Assembly (NCBI RefSeq): GCF_017094485.1 | Contig: NZ_CP064786.1 | Coordinates: 1,178,001-1,242,000, forward strand | Length of the DNA: 64,000 bases | Source of the DNA: Natranaeroarchaeum sulfidigenes | GTDB taxonomy: Archaea; Halobacteriota; Halobacteria; Halobacteriales; Natronoarchaeaceae | Direction: 5' to 3' | Part shown: positions 34,301-40,927 of the stretch, in pieces | How positions within the stretch are numbered: the stretch's first letter is position 1 | How the letters are laid out: each line of letters opens with the position of its first letter | Translations under genes and position numbers: made by a program | Notes under the pieces: model-generated | The model's input: only the letters and a program-made list of their open reading frames with translations | Database searches by the model: none | Told to the model about the DNA's origin: nothing

Positions 34301-34527
34301 TCGGACCCACCTCGGTCAGTGCCCGGATCTACTGAACATTCTACACGCGGGTCGGATGGGTCGATGTCGCCGGCCTCGTTTTTGTGGATGAAACAACCGT
34401 AGCAGAGCATACGCCGACGCCCTCGCTTCATCTTGATCGCGCGGAGCGTGGTGTCGGGCTCCCCGCATCGCTCGCACTGGTTGATGTCCTTCCAGGCGTC
34501 TCGGGGTTCAGTCCCGCTCTCACACAT
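34297..34527 (-). CDS. small zinc-finger protein upstream of the integrase
   Basis: A 76-residue protein with two Cys pairs, NQCERCGEPDT and MLCYGCFIHKNEAGD, separated by a basic stretch (IKMKRGRRR). It is probably a zinc-binding DNA-associated protein. It overlaps the integrase start by four bases (ATGA), so the two are coupled. An ATG at 34551 would add eight residues, but the ATG at 34527 overlaps the upstream gene less. Confidence 0.65.
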   Translation of the reverse strand: MCESGTEPRDAWKDINQCERCGEPDTTLRAIKMKRGRRRMLCYGCFIHKNEAGDIDPSDPRVECSVDPGTDRGGSE

Positions 34528-34804
34528 CGCGATCGACCTCCAGTGAAGCATCAGTCCGGGGCTGCGATGAGCTATCTTCGATAGCGTACTCGCTATCCCA
34601 TCTATCGCATACTGGAATCCGTGTTTTCAGGAGATTATAGGCCTCTTCGTAGGCTTGTGCCTCAGGCTGAGTCTCTGCTTTCCGATGGGTTAGGGAGATT
34701 TCATGCATCGCGCGCTTCCGCGCAACTGCGACATCGAACTCCGATGTCCCTGGCAAGATCTTGTACGCTATCCAGCGGCGGAATCTAAACACGCGATCAG
34801 ACAT
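34520..34804 (-). CDS. hypothetical protein, element-encoded
   Basis: A 94-residue soluble protein (MSDRVFRFRRWIAYKILPG...), basic at the N-terminus, helical in the middle (AQAYEEAYNLLKTRIPVC) and acidic at the end. No family recognised. It overlaps its upstream neighbour by eight bases and its downstream neighbour by eight, in a string of leftward genes that ends in the integrase. Confidence 0.6.
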   Translation of the reverse strand: MSDRVFRFRRWIAYKILPGTSEFDVAVARKRAMHEISLTHRKAETQPEAQAYEEAYNLLKTRIPVCDRWDSEYAIEDSSSQPRTDASLEVDRDV

Positions 34805-35060
34805 GCTGGATCACCGCCTCGGGGCTGATCTCTTCGGGCGCACGCGGGCTCGTGGTCCAACGGTAGGGCTGGCGTGGATCCTTTCGCGTCACCAGTCCAG
34901 CCGAGTCGAGACGTCGGAGATCGTCCCGGACCGTGCTGGTGGATCCATCGACTCGATCGGCGATCTCGGTCGCGGTCATCGTGGCGTCGACGTCCTCGAG
35001 GGTCTGCAGGATCTCCGACTGACGAGCGGCCTGGCGGATCTGATCACAGAGGGGGCTCAT
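34797..35060 (-). CDS. small winged-helix DNA-binding protein
   Basis: An 87-residue protein. The central part is a clear winged helix: ILQTLEDVDATMTATEIAD, then GSTSTVRDDLRRLDSAGLV as the recognition helix and RKDPRQPYRW as the wing. It resembles the DNA-binding unit of small archaeal ArsR/MarR-type regulators and probably controls element genes. It overlaps the neighbouring frames on both sides by four to eight bases. Confidence 0.75.
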   Translation of the reverse strand: MSPLCDQIRQAARQSEILQTLEDVDATMTATEIADRVDGSTSTVRDDLRRLDSAGLVTRKDPRQPYRWTTSPRAPEEISPEAVIQHV

Positions 35061-35359
35061 GGCCGATCACCCGGTGGTCCGCCGACCAGCACGTCGATGG
35101 CCTCCTCGATGCGCTCCTGCTTGGCACTGTTCGCGTAGTGGACGAGCTGGCGGATCGACCGACCTCGGTCGTCGTCGCTCCTTGGCGACGGCACGCCGCG
35201 GACCTCGATCCAGAGGTCGTACATCGCGCGCTCGCCGAGCCCGAGATCGACACGCTCGCCGTCCTCGGTCGTCAGCGACAGGGCCCAGCGATCCGAGCCG
35301 GGCACGGGACCGTAACTCACTGCGGGCCGGGTCTCGTTGACGTCGTACCGCTCAGTCAT
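35057..35359 (-). CDS. hypothetical protein, element-encoded
   Basis: A 100-residue soluble protein (MTERYDVNETRPAVSYGPVPG...) with a beta-rich first half (RWALSLTTEDGERVDLGLGERAMYD) and a helical second half (RSIRQLVHYANSAKQERIEEAIDVL). A GTG three codons upstream is also possible. No family recognised. It is coupled to the winged-helix gene by a four-base overlap. Confidence 0.6.
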   Translation of the reverse strand: MTERYDVNETRPAVSYGPVPGSDRWALSLTTEDGERVDLGLGERAMYDLWIEVRGVPSPRSDDDRGRSIRQLVHYANSAKQERIEEAIDVLVGGPPGDRP

Positions 35360-35774
35360 CGCGATCACCGTCCTCTCCCGCAGGATCGCCGAAGCGCTTG
35401 ATGTTCAGGTACTCCGCCTGACCGAATCGGTGGCAGGTGATGTCCTCGGAGCCACACCCACAGCCAGCGACTGGAGCCGGTGGGTTCGCCCAGCGCTTCC
35501 CGCACGCGCGACAGGTGAACAGCCAGACCTTCCCGCGGCCATCGTCCATCGGAACCGGCAGGCCGTTGCCGCCGTCGCGTTGCCAGATCCCGGACTCCGA
35601 GACGTGAGGGGGAACGTCGCGATCACGCTCACGTCGACGCTCACGCATGAGCGATTCGCGTCTGCTTCGGCAGTGGTCACAGATCGAGGGCCGGGACTGT
35701 GTATCGGCGGGAACGTCCGGCTTGAATCGAAGCGAGATCCCGTCGGCTTCGCAGTCGTCGCAGGTGCCGATCAT
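35352..35774 (-). CDS. multi-cysteine zinc-binding protein, element-encoded
   Basis: A 140-residue protein with at least three Cys pairs: GTCDDCEADG, SICDHCRSRRE and WLFTCRACGKRWANP, followed by GCGCGSEDITCHRFG. It probably folds as two zinc ribbons joined by an Arg-rich linker (MRERRRERDRD) and is likely to bind nucleic acid. It overlaps both neighbouring genes. Confidence 0.65.
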   Translation of the reverse strand: MIGTCDDCEADGISLRFKPDVPADTQSRPSICDHCRSRRESLMRERRRERDRDVPPHVSESGIWQRDGGNGLPVPMDDGRGKVWLFTCRACGKRWANPPAPVAGCGCGSEDITCHRFGQAEYLNIKRFGDPAGEDGDRDD

Positions 35775-36019
35775 GCCGACCCCTCCTGTTCTACCAGCGT
35801 TGATTGATCCTCGTCGAGGCCGCGACGTTCGCGGGGCTGGATCTCCCTGATATCGTCGGCCCAGTCCTCAAGTCGGTCTTTGACCTGCCGCATCCGCCGA
35901 TCGAGTTCGTCGACATCGCTTGCGCCGACTTTGGCCTTGATTTTGTCCCGGTCATCGGTCGACGTTCCGCGCGTCATCTGGACCGTGATCTCGATCGCGT
36001 CGTCTTCTTCTTCAGACAT
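35771..36019 (-). CDS. hypothetical helical protein, element-encoded
   Basis: An 82-residue acidic protein (MSEEEDDAIEITVQMTRG...) with a central predicted coiled helix (DVDELDRRMRQVKDRLEDWADD). No family recognised. It overlaps the downstream zinc-binding gene by four bases and the upstream gene by eight. Confidence 0.55.
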   Translation of the reverse strand: MSEEEDDAIEITVQMTRGTSTDDRDKIKAKVGASDVDELDRRMRQVKDRLEDWADDIREIQPRERRGLDEDQSTLVEQEGSA

Positions 36020-36182
36020 AGGCCACCTCCGCCGACAGCTGGCCGCCGTCGGCGCGGATCTCCATGATCGGATCGCAGGCGTGTTCGCAGAGTTCTTCGA
36101 GCGTCTCGAACTCTCGCGAGCAGCCGTCGCAGTAGTACGGTTCGACTCGTTCGTGATTGGCGTAGATGTCTCTCGTTGGCAT
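36012..36182 (-). CDS. C2H2-like zinc-finger microprotein
   Basis: A 56-residue protein (MPTRDIYANHERVEPYYCDGCSREFETLEELCEHACDPI...) with one C2H2-like finger. It is the first gene of the leftward integrase operon. The ATG at 36182 has a good ribosome-binding sequence (gaggagg) 11 bases upstream, unlike most haloarchaeal genes. A copy of the 26-bp promoter/operator repeat lies 60 bp upstream. The longer frame back to 36341 is promoter sequence and is not used. Confidence 0.7.
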   Translation of the reverse strand: MPTRDIYANHERVEPYYCDGCSREFETLEELCEHACDPIMEIRADGGQLSAEVAYV

Positions 36183-36583
36183 TGTGGCGTCCTCCTCGTG
36201 CGATTTACACTCGGACTGATGCGATACGGTACAAAAGGCGTTTTTCAAGGCCGGAGTGAAAGTGAAACGGCTCACTCCCTCGCGGCCCGAATGTCGCCGT
36301 CGTTGCTGGGGTTTAAGCCCCAAGCGGTCGTTTGTGTACATAATCCCGTAGTCTGGATACGGGAGTTGCGGGCTGGTGCTCCAAACACCGAGTCCGCGTT
36401 TTTCGACGAGAACCGTTCGAGTAGGCTCGCCTTTCTCCCGTGAGAGTCGTGTTTATAGTACATCAACTTATAGTTTTGCACGATATCCTTCACACCCGAT
36501 GGATATAACACTCATCCGCTGAATATCATGAGTATGAACCAATATTCGGTGTTATTAACTCGCGTTAAACGACAAATTGGGGT
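36183..36583. promoter_or_regulatory. 401-bp divergent control region of the element
   Basis: This region separates the leftward integrase operon from the rightward repressor gene. It holds the first 26-bp repeat (36242-36267), a palindrome ggggtttaagcccc (36309-36322) and AT-rich promoter sequence. Before the repressor it holds a TATA-like gttattaac overlapping the inverted repeat ttaac-tcgcg-ttaa region (36555-36568). No convincing protein gene is present. Frames through it translate to strings I regard as promoter artefacts. Confidence 0.6.
36242..36267 (-). promoter_or_regulatory. 26-bp repeated promoter/operator, copy 1
   Basis: On the minus strand it reads tttcactttcactccggcct followed by tgaaaa. 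It is identical to 37229-37254. The direct repeat ttcactttcact is a candidate operator or B-recognition element. It lies 60 bp upstream of the first gene of the integrase operon. Confidence 0.7.
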
Positions 36584-36883
36584 ATGCGTCCCCGTGTTAG
36601 TTGGATGAGCGAAACAGACATCGCCATCTTGGAGTTTTTCGATAAACTCGGGGATGTCGACGGCGAGCGTGTCGTAGCTCCTCCCAGATTCGTTCATGAG
36701 AATCTCGTTGAACAGATGAAGGTAATCCAAAAAAGTGAAACTACAATCTCTCGGCGAATGAAAAAATTAGCAGATAATGATCTGCTTGAGAAAATGGAAG
36801 ATTCACGAGGCAGCTACTACCGAATGACTCAGCTTGGAGAAGACTATTTGGCAGGAGATATCGATGCTGACGAATTAGAATAG
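36584..36883 (+). CDS. PhiH1-repressor-like winged-helix regulator
   Basis: A 99-residue protein matching the PhiH1-repressor type regulators of haloarchaeal viruses and plasmids. The start MRPRVSWMSETDIAILEFF is typical, and the winged helix follows (TTISRRMKKLADNDLLEKM, then YYRMTQLGEDYLAGDID). It probably represses lytic or transfer genes of the element. The start at 36584 is preferred over the ATG at 36605 because the family usually has the short VxWM lead. A TATA-like gttattaac lies about 28 bp upstream, overlapping an inverted repeat, which suggests autoregulation. Its base composition is more AT-rich than its neighbours. Confidence 0.8.
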   Translation: MRPRVSWMSETDIAILEFFDKLGDVDGERVVAPPRFVHENLVEQMKVIQKSETTISRRMKKLADNDLLEKMEDSRGSYYRMTQLGEDYLAGDIDADELE

Positions 36884-36890
36884 CGTTTTC

Positions 36891-37193
36891 TTAGGGACTC
36901 TGCGCACTCCACGCGCCTCGATCGGCACTGATCTCGACGGCACTCCAAGGGATCTCCTCATCGGTCTTCTTGTCCACGATCTCCCAGTGTTCCGGGTGGA
37001 CGTCGTCACCATTCTCGGCCTGCTGGCGACACGAGCGACACCAGATATGGTTATTCGTTTTGTCCCAGTCCGTGTGACCGTTGGGACACACGAAGCGATA
37101 CCGCTCGACGCTGTCGCTCCGGTCGATCCGGACGGTCTCGTGAGCGTCGAGGGGGCTACTGCCATCGGCTCTCAATCGTCTTCCTACTGACAT
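36891..37193 (-). CDS. small zinc-binding protein, haloarchaeal provirus type
   Basis: A 100-residue protein (MSVGRRLRADGSSPLDAHET...) with a single zinc ribbon, FVCPNGHTDWDKTNNHIWCRSC, followed by a conserved-looking PEHWEIVDKKTDEEIPWSAVE. I remember similar small proteins next to PhiH1-type repressors in haloarchaeal elements. The ATG at 37193 is chosen because a TATA-like cttattac lies about 25 bp upstream, with the second 26-bp repeat directly behind it. Confidence 0.7.
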   Translation of the reverse strand: MSVGRRLRADGSSPLDAHETVRIDRSDSVERYRFVCPNGHTDWDKTNNHIWCRSCRQQAENGDDVHPEHWEIVDKKTDEEIPWSAVEISADRGAWSAQSP

Positions 37194-37228
37194 CAACAGG
37201 GACCGAGGATAGCGTCTGTAATAAGCGG

Positions 37229-37254
37229 TTTTCAAGGCCGGAGTGAAAGTGAAA
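37229..37254 (-). promoter_or_regulatory. 26-bp repeated promoter/operator, copy 2
   Basis: Identical to 36242-36267 and in the same orientation. Here the spacing is clear: the ttcactttcact direct repeat lies just upstream of a TATA-like cttattac, which is about 25 bp from the ATG at 37193. The two copies flank the PhiH1-type repressor gene, so they are the best candidates for its operators. Confidence 0.7.
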
Positions 37255-37307
37255 GTAAACGTATCTTGGGGAAGTTATTTAATAATATATCGCAATTTCG
37301 AACAGTA

Positions 37308-37811
37308 ATGGCTGCGTGCGACATCTGCGGCAAAACATCGACCTTCGATTATTCCTGCCGATACTGTGATGGGACGTTCTGCAACAAACACCAGCTGCCG
37401 GAGCGTCACAACTGCGTGTATCTCGGTGGTGCGAAGACGCTCGGACCGGAGTTCAGGGACTTCGAGGGAGCGAAAGAGGTCAGCGCTCACCGTCGATCTG
37501 AATCAGAAACAGCGTCCGAAAGTGTCGATCGGCGCGAAGAGAGGGACACAACCGATTGCGAAGGATGCGGAGAGACGATCGACGCCAGCCGGACCTACTG
37601 TCCACAGTGTCGCCTGGAGCTCGCCGATCTCGATCAGGCTGATGGACCGGACGTAGTAATGGACGACTCGCCGGAACCAGATTCGTTGGTGAACAGAAGC
37701 CGGAATATCGAACGCCACGAGGAAAATGGAATCAACACGCGCGTCGCGATCGCGTTGGTTGTTCTGGTAATCGTTATCGGTGCGGTGATCGGTGCGTTCG
37801 TCCTGTTGTAG
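37308..37811 (+). CDS. AN1-type zinc-finger membrane protein
   Basis: A 167-residue protein. The N-terminus is an AN1-type finger (CDICGKTSTFDYSCRYCDGTFC, then KHQLPERHNC). The middle is charged and holds a second Cys cluster (DCEGCGETIDASRTYCPQC). The C-terminus is one membrane helix (VAIALVVLVIVIGAVIGAFVLL). It is therefore probably tail-anchored with its zinc domains in the cytoplasm. Haloarchaeal chromosomes also carry such proteins, so this may be a captured host gene. The ATG at 37308 follows a TATA-like aataatatat by about 25 bp. Confidence 0.8.
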   Translation: MAACDICGKTSTFDYSCRYCDGTFCNKHQLPERHNCVYLGGAKTLGPEFRDFEGAKEVSAHRRSESETASESVDRREERDTTDCEGCGETIDASRTYCPQCRLELADLDQADGPDVVMDDSPEPDSLVNRSRNIERHEENGINTRVAIALVVLVIVIGAVIGAFVLL

Positions 37812-37812
37812 A

Positions 37813-38400
37813 TCAAAGCCACTCGACTTTCCCACGTTCTCGCTGCTGCGCCTCCGGCGAGTACGTTCCTCTGTAATGTGAGAGGAAGGTCTCAATGTCA
37901 TTCCAACCCCCCCAGTCACAAACTAAGAGCGCGTCGACGTCCTCGCTGGCGAGCGCGGTCGCCCAGGTCCGCCGGAGATCGTGGAAGCCGAGATGCTCCC
38001 AGCCGGAGTCGCCGGTCTCCTCGTGCAGCTCCTCAGCCGCCGATCGCACCCACCGCCGCAGCGAGCGCGTTGACGTGATCTCGACGAGTGACGAGCTGGC
38101 GCTCTCGTCGCGCACGTCCTGGACGGTTCGGATGGTGGTAGCGAGATCTCTCGGGACGGGCGTCTCTCGGAATTGGTCGCCTTTCCCGTGCCAGACGCGC
38201 AGCATCGTACCGGCGTCGGTGTCGACGACGTCCTCGGGAGCGACGTCGAGAACCTCGTGGCTCCGGAGCCCGCAGCGAGCCCCGAGTGCGAGCGCGATGC
38301 GCTGCTGGGTTCCGTTGGCGTGGTCGATCAACTGTTCAACTTCGGACTGGCTGAGCCAGACCTTCATATCGTCTCGTTTCTCGTGTTGTCTGAGGTTCAT
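37813..38400 (-). CDS. second, minimal tyrosine recombinase
   Basis: A 195-residue tyrosine recombinase consisting almost only of the catalytic domain. The catalytic residues are in order: Arg in GARCGLRSHEVLDV, HxxR in HDLRRTWAT, His/Trp in CDWGGWNDIE and Tyr in LSHYRGTYSPEAQ. Unlike the integrase at 33.3-34.3 kb its frame is intact. It lacks the usual N-terminal core-binding domain, so it may act as a resolvase or invertase, or be left from another element. The ATG at 38400 (MNLRQHEKRDDMKVWLSQSE) is preferred. It converges on the AN1 zinc-finger gene with a one-base gap. Confidence 0.82.
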   Translation of the reverse strand: MNLRQHEKRDDMKVWLSQSEVEQLIDHANGTQQRIALALGARCGLRSHEVLDVAPEDVVDTDAGTMLRVWHGKGDQFRETPVPRDLATTIRTVQDVRDESASSSLVEITSTRSLRRWVRSAAEELHEETGDSGWEHLGFHDLRRTWATALASEDVDALLVCDWGGWNDIETFLSHYRGTYSPEAQQRERGKVEWL

Positions 38401-38544
38401 GGTGTCCGGGTTGTTCGCATTGCGGTCATAATTCGGTACAATCGGCGTCGATCTCGGCGTGATCACGGCGGGATCCGGTTGGATTCTGTCCGACTTTGGA
38501 CGAGTTCTCGGTCATCGTTATGTCTTCTTCTCAATTCTCGGACG

Positions 38545-38832
38545 TTAGGCAGCATGCATCATCGGTGGCGCTTCTGCTCCCTCGGCGGCAGCATGGTTCT
38601 GTTCTGCCAGTTCGAATTGATGCAGCTCTCTTCTGGCCTTTTCAAGTCGCAATTCGTCTGGTGTCCATGTCCCTTCGAATCGTGCATGGTTCGATCGAGC
38701 ATCTCTGAGCTCCAACTCCGTGATGCCTGAATCTACTGCGGAAATGACTGATATACCGACGAGTGATACCACTGGTATTGTTATGATTAGGATTGGGATT
38801 CGTAGAATCGACAGTGCGATGTTTTTGAGCAT
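38545..38832 (-). CDS. small membrane protein, element-encoded
   Basis: A 95-residue protein with one or two N-terminal hydrophobic segments (IALSILRIPILIITIPVVSLVGISVISAV), then a charged helical part (RDARSNHARFEGTWTPDELRLEKARRELHQFE). The ATG at 38832 shares a base with the stop of the upstream gene (TGATG). It is the last gene of a leftward run that begins at 40017. No family recognised. Confidence 0.6.
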   Translation of the reverse strand: MLKNIALSILRIPILIITIPVVSLVGISVISAVDSGITELELRDARSNHARFEGTWTPDELRLEKARRELHQFELAEQNHAAAEGAEAPPMMHAA

Positions 38833-38948
38833 CAAATGACACCTCGGAATCGTTTATATATACGTCTGAACTGTGCTGCTATCCAAAATAGAAGTAGTAG
38901 GGCGATCGCCAATCCGCCTGGAACAATAGGTGGCTCTGTCTCGTTCAT
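38832..38948 (-). CDS. 38-residue membrane microprotein
   Basis: MNETEPPIVPGGLAIALLLL followed by a basic tail (FRRIYKRFRGVI): one membrane helix with the positive end in the cytoplasm. Start and stop each overlap the neighbouring genes by one base (TGATG), which supports translation by coupling. Confidence 0.55.
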   Translation of the reverse strand: MNETEPPIVPGGLAIALLLLFWIAAQFRRIYKRFRGVI

Positions 38949-39058
38949 CACTCGCTCACCTCTCTGGATCGCAGTCTCCGACCATCGTTGAGCAGCCAGC
39001 ACATCATCAGCAACGTCCCGACGTGCAGGCTGATCACGGCGCCGACGGCGACGATCAA
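38948..39058 (-). CDS. 36-residue membrane microprotein with probable TTG start
   Basis: Reading from a TTG at 39058 that overlaps the upstream stop codon (TTGA), the peptide is LIVAVGAVISLHVGTLLMMC plus a charged tail (WLLNDGRRLRSREVSE). It is one membrane helix. No ATG or GTG serves better, and the overlaps on both sides argue for a real gene. It remains uncertain because of the rare start. Confidence 0.4.
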   Translation of the reverse strand: MIVAVGAVISLHVGTLLMMCWLLNDGRRLRSREVSE

Positions 39059-39549
39059 CTCGTGACACCTCCGGACTTCAGCAGGTAGACCACGTAGAGC
39101 AGTGGCACGAATGCCGCAAGGTGCAGCGCTCCCGAGACCGCGATCTGCGGGAGCCACCACTGGTTGTGGTACACGAACGTCGCAACGACGTCGGCACTGT
39201 TGGCGGCGATCGTGTACGAGAGCCAGAGTAGTTGCTCGACGAAGGTCTGAATGACTGCCTGCATCTGCTCCTCTCTGCCCGTCGCTTCAGCGACGTTCGG
39301 AAGATACTGATCGAGTACTTCGACGTACTCCGGCGGTGTGCTTGCCCGCTCTTCCCAGTCGATCGTCGTATCGACTGGCTCCTCTCCTGGTGCGTAGAGA
39401 TACTGACCGTCGTACTCGAAGTGGGTTTCGTCGACGCTGCTCGCCTCGAAGCCAGTGCTGGCCCCGAGCGTAATCCCGATGAGGAAAATATAATAGAACT
39501 TCGCGAGCAGTAGGCGCGGAGTGAATCGGAAGAGTGGAAGCACGATCAC
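39055..39549 (-). CDS. membrane protein with an extracellular loop, element-encoded
   Basis: A 164-residue protein from a GTG at 39549 in a GTGA overlap with the upstream gene. It has an N-terminal hydrophobic segment (LLLAKFYYIFLIGITLGAS), a polar acidic loop of about 70 residues (YDGQYLYAPGEEPVDTTIDW...) and two C-terminal helices (LLWLSYTIAANSADVVATFV and ALHLAAFVPLLYVVYLL). The first segment could be a signal peptide. No family recognised. Confidence 0.6.
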   Translation of the reverse strand: MIVLPLFRFTPRLLLAKFYYIFLIGITLGASTGFEASSVDETHFEYDGQYLYAPGEEPVDTTIDWEERASTPPEYVEVLDQYLPNVAEATGREEQMQAVIQTFVEQLLWLSYTIAANSADVVATFVYHNQWWLPQIAVSGALHLAAFVPLLYVVYLLKSGGVTS

Positions 39550-39803
39550 AGCCCGTCCAACTCCTCGAGGCCGATCTCCCGACTCTTCTCGACACGGAGG
39601 ATCTCGGTCATCTCCAGCAGCGCGTCGACGTTCGCGATCGCCGTCGACGTCAGCGGGAGTTGAATATTGAAACGCGTGTACCCGCGATGGGACTCGCAGT
39701 GAGCGTGCAGCGTCCCGAGGCTCAGGGAGGTGAACCCACACTCCCGACAGCGGAAGAGGACCGGGGAGCCGTCACTCTCGTACTGCTCGTGTAGTAGGGT
39801 CAT
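39546..39803 (-). CDS. C2H2 zinc-finger protein, element-encoded
   Basis: An 85-residue protein (MTLLHEQYESDGSPVLFRCRECGFTSLSLGTLHAHCESH...) with a classical C2H2 finger (C-x2-C, then H-x3-H). A helical tail follows that could dimerise (IANVDALLEMTEILRVEKSREI). It is a likely small transcription regulator. The ATG at 39803 overlaps the stop of the 36-residue gene upstream (ATGA). The longer frame upstream of 39803 is not used. Confidence 0.7.
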   Translation of the reverse strand: MTLLHEQYESDGSPVLFRCRECGFTSLSLGTLHAHCESHRGYTRFNIQLPLTSTAIANVDALLEMTEILRVEKSREIGLEELDGL

Positions 39804-39910
39804 GGACGGGACCAACCCATCTGTGCGGGCAGGGGCCAGCCAGTCAGCAGCGAGCTCGCGGTGAGGACCACGACTACCCACACCAGCGTGGCAGTAACGT
39901 AATAGATCAT
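39800..39910 (-). CDS. 36-residue membrane microprotein
   Basis: MIYYVTATLVWVVVVLTASS followed by LLTGWPLPAQMGWSRP. It is one membrane helix with a short Pro/Trp tail. Its start overlaps the stop of the upstream small gene and its stop overlaps the next start (ATGA at both ends), giving strong coupling evidence for so short a gene. Confidence 0.55.
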   Translation of the reverse strand: MIYYVTATLVWVVVVLTASSLLTGWPLPAQMGWSRP

Positions 39911-40017
39911 CGTCTCACCTCACGACCAGCAGCGTCAGCTCGGTCAGCGTTCTCCGGACTCGACTCAGCGCCGATCGGGCGGCCCCCGCCGGGGACGACC
40001 CGGTGTGACCTGAACAT
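39907..40017 (-). CDS. 36-residue basic microprotein, first gene of a leftward run
   Basis: A soluble peptide (MFRSHRVVPGGGRPIGAESS..., ending DAAGREVRR). It lies first in the leftward run. On its strand a TATA-like cctatacac sits about 30 bp upstream of the ATG, and the stop overlaps the next start (ATGA). No family recognised. Confidence 0.45.
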   Translation of the reverse strand: MFRSHRVVPGGGRPIGAESSPENADRADAAGREVRR

Positions 40018-40090
40018 TATTCTCGCGAAAGTCCCTTTGCGTGTATAGGATAGTGGGTGTGTGTCGGTGGTAATGAATCGGTTAATTGCT

Positions 40091-40927
40091 CTAATCATTG
40101 TCGGAAATATTACTCACCGTACTCTGGCTCACGCCAGCAGCCTCGCCGATCATGCGCTGACTGACCGGGAACTGCTGTATCTCTGGATGGTTCAACAGGC
40201 CGCGAATGATACCGTCCCGAGTGTCCTGTCGTGCCTGCTTCTTCGCCTTCTCCAGCTTCTCGAGATGCTCGGCTCGCGGGATGAACTCCTCTCCGCCATC
40301 ACCGTCGATGCGCTGTTGCTTCGCTGCGGTGAGCTTGTTGTACACCTCGCGAAGGTCGGTCCCCCGTTCGATGTCGTCGAACTCCAGCCACTGCTTCGCC
40401 GGAGTCAACAACTGCTCGCTGTAGGGCTCCCACTCCAGCATGTGGACGAGACCGAGGCCCTTCCGGACCATCGAGATCCACACGTCAGCGAGTTTGAGGA
40501 TGTCCTTGTCGATGAACCCCTTCGTCGGAGCGTTGACGACGACGTACTTCTGCTCGACGCGACCCATCGACATAATCTCGCGAATCGCCTGGTTCGTCTT
40601 CGACATGGCCTGCCGATTGCTGGCCCCGACCTCTCCCTCGTCGAGGACGAGCCCTGACCGCCTCTCTTCGGAGGCGTAGGCGTTCCGGATCTCCTCGGGC
40701 TCGAGGCTGACCTTCGACCAGGTCACGCCTTCATCGGTCTGGTCCATCCCGTCGGCCAGCTGCAGACTGCTGACGGTCTTCCCAGTGCCACGGCGGGCCC
40801 AGTAGTCGTCGAGAATAATGATGATGTCGCGGTTCTCGGAGATGATCTCCTCGAACTGCTCGTACATCGGCGTCCCCTCGCTGAACGGGATGTCCCACGA
40901 CTTCTCCGGGATATCGGCAGCACTCAT
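40091..40927 (-). CDS. P-loop ATPase with C-terminal helix-turn-helix, element-encoded
   Basis: A 278-residue protein. The Walker A motif is ARRGTGKTVSSLQLAD (about residues 44-59), Walker B is SGLVLDEGEVGAS, and a strand ending in Asn/Thr follows (YVVVNAPTKGFID). The last 45 residues form a HTH (VSQRMIGEAAGVSQSTVSNI). Proteins of this general build occur in archaeal viruses and plasmids as packaging, segregation or DNA-handling ATPases. I cannot assign it to a named subfamily. It is last in a three-gene leftward operon opposed to the membrane-protein operon, sharing its control region at 41.7 kb. Confidence 0.75.
   Translation of the reverse strand: MSAADIPEKSWDIPFSEGTPMYEQFEEIISENRDIIIILDDYWARRGTGKTVSSLQLADGMDQTDEGVTWSKVSLEPEEIRNAYASEERRSGLVLDEGEVGASNRQAMSKTNQAIREIMSMGRVEQKYVVVNAPTKGFIDKDILKLADVWISMVRKGLGLVHMLEWEPYSEQLLTPAKQWLEFDDIERGTDLREVYNKLTAAKQQRIDGDGGEEFIPRAEHLEKLEKAKKQARQDTRDGIIRGLLNHPEIQQFPVSQRMIGEAAGVSQSTVSNISDND

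Noticed and set aside
36272-36511. Possible 79-residue minus-strand protein between the integrase operon and the repressor
   Set aside because: It runs through promoter repeats and palindromes. Similar strings arise in several frames at such haloarchaeal promoters, and its codon use is poor.
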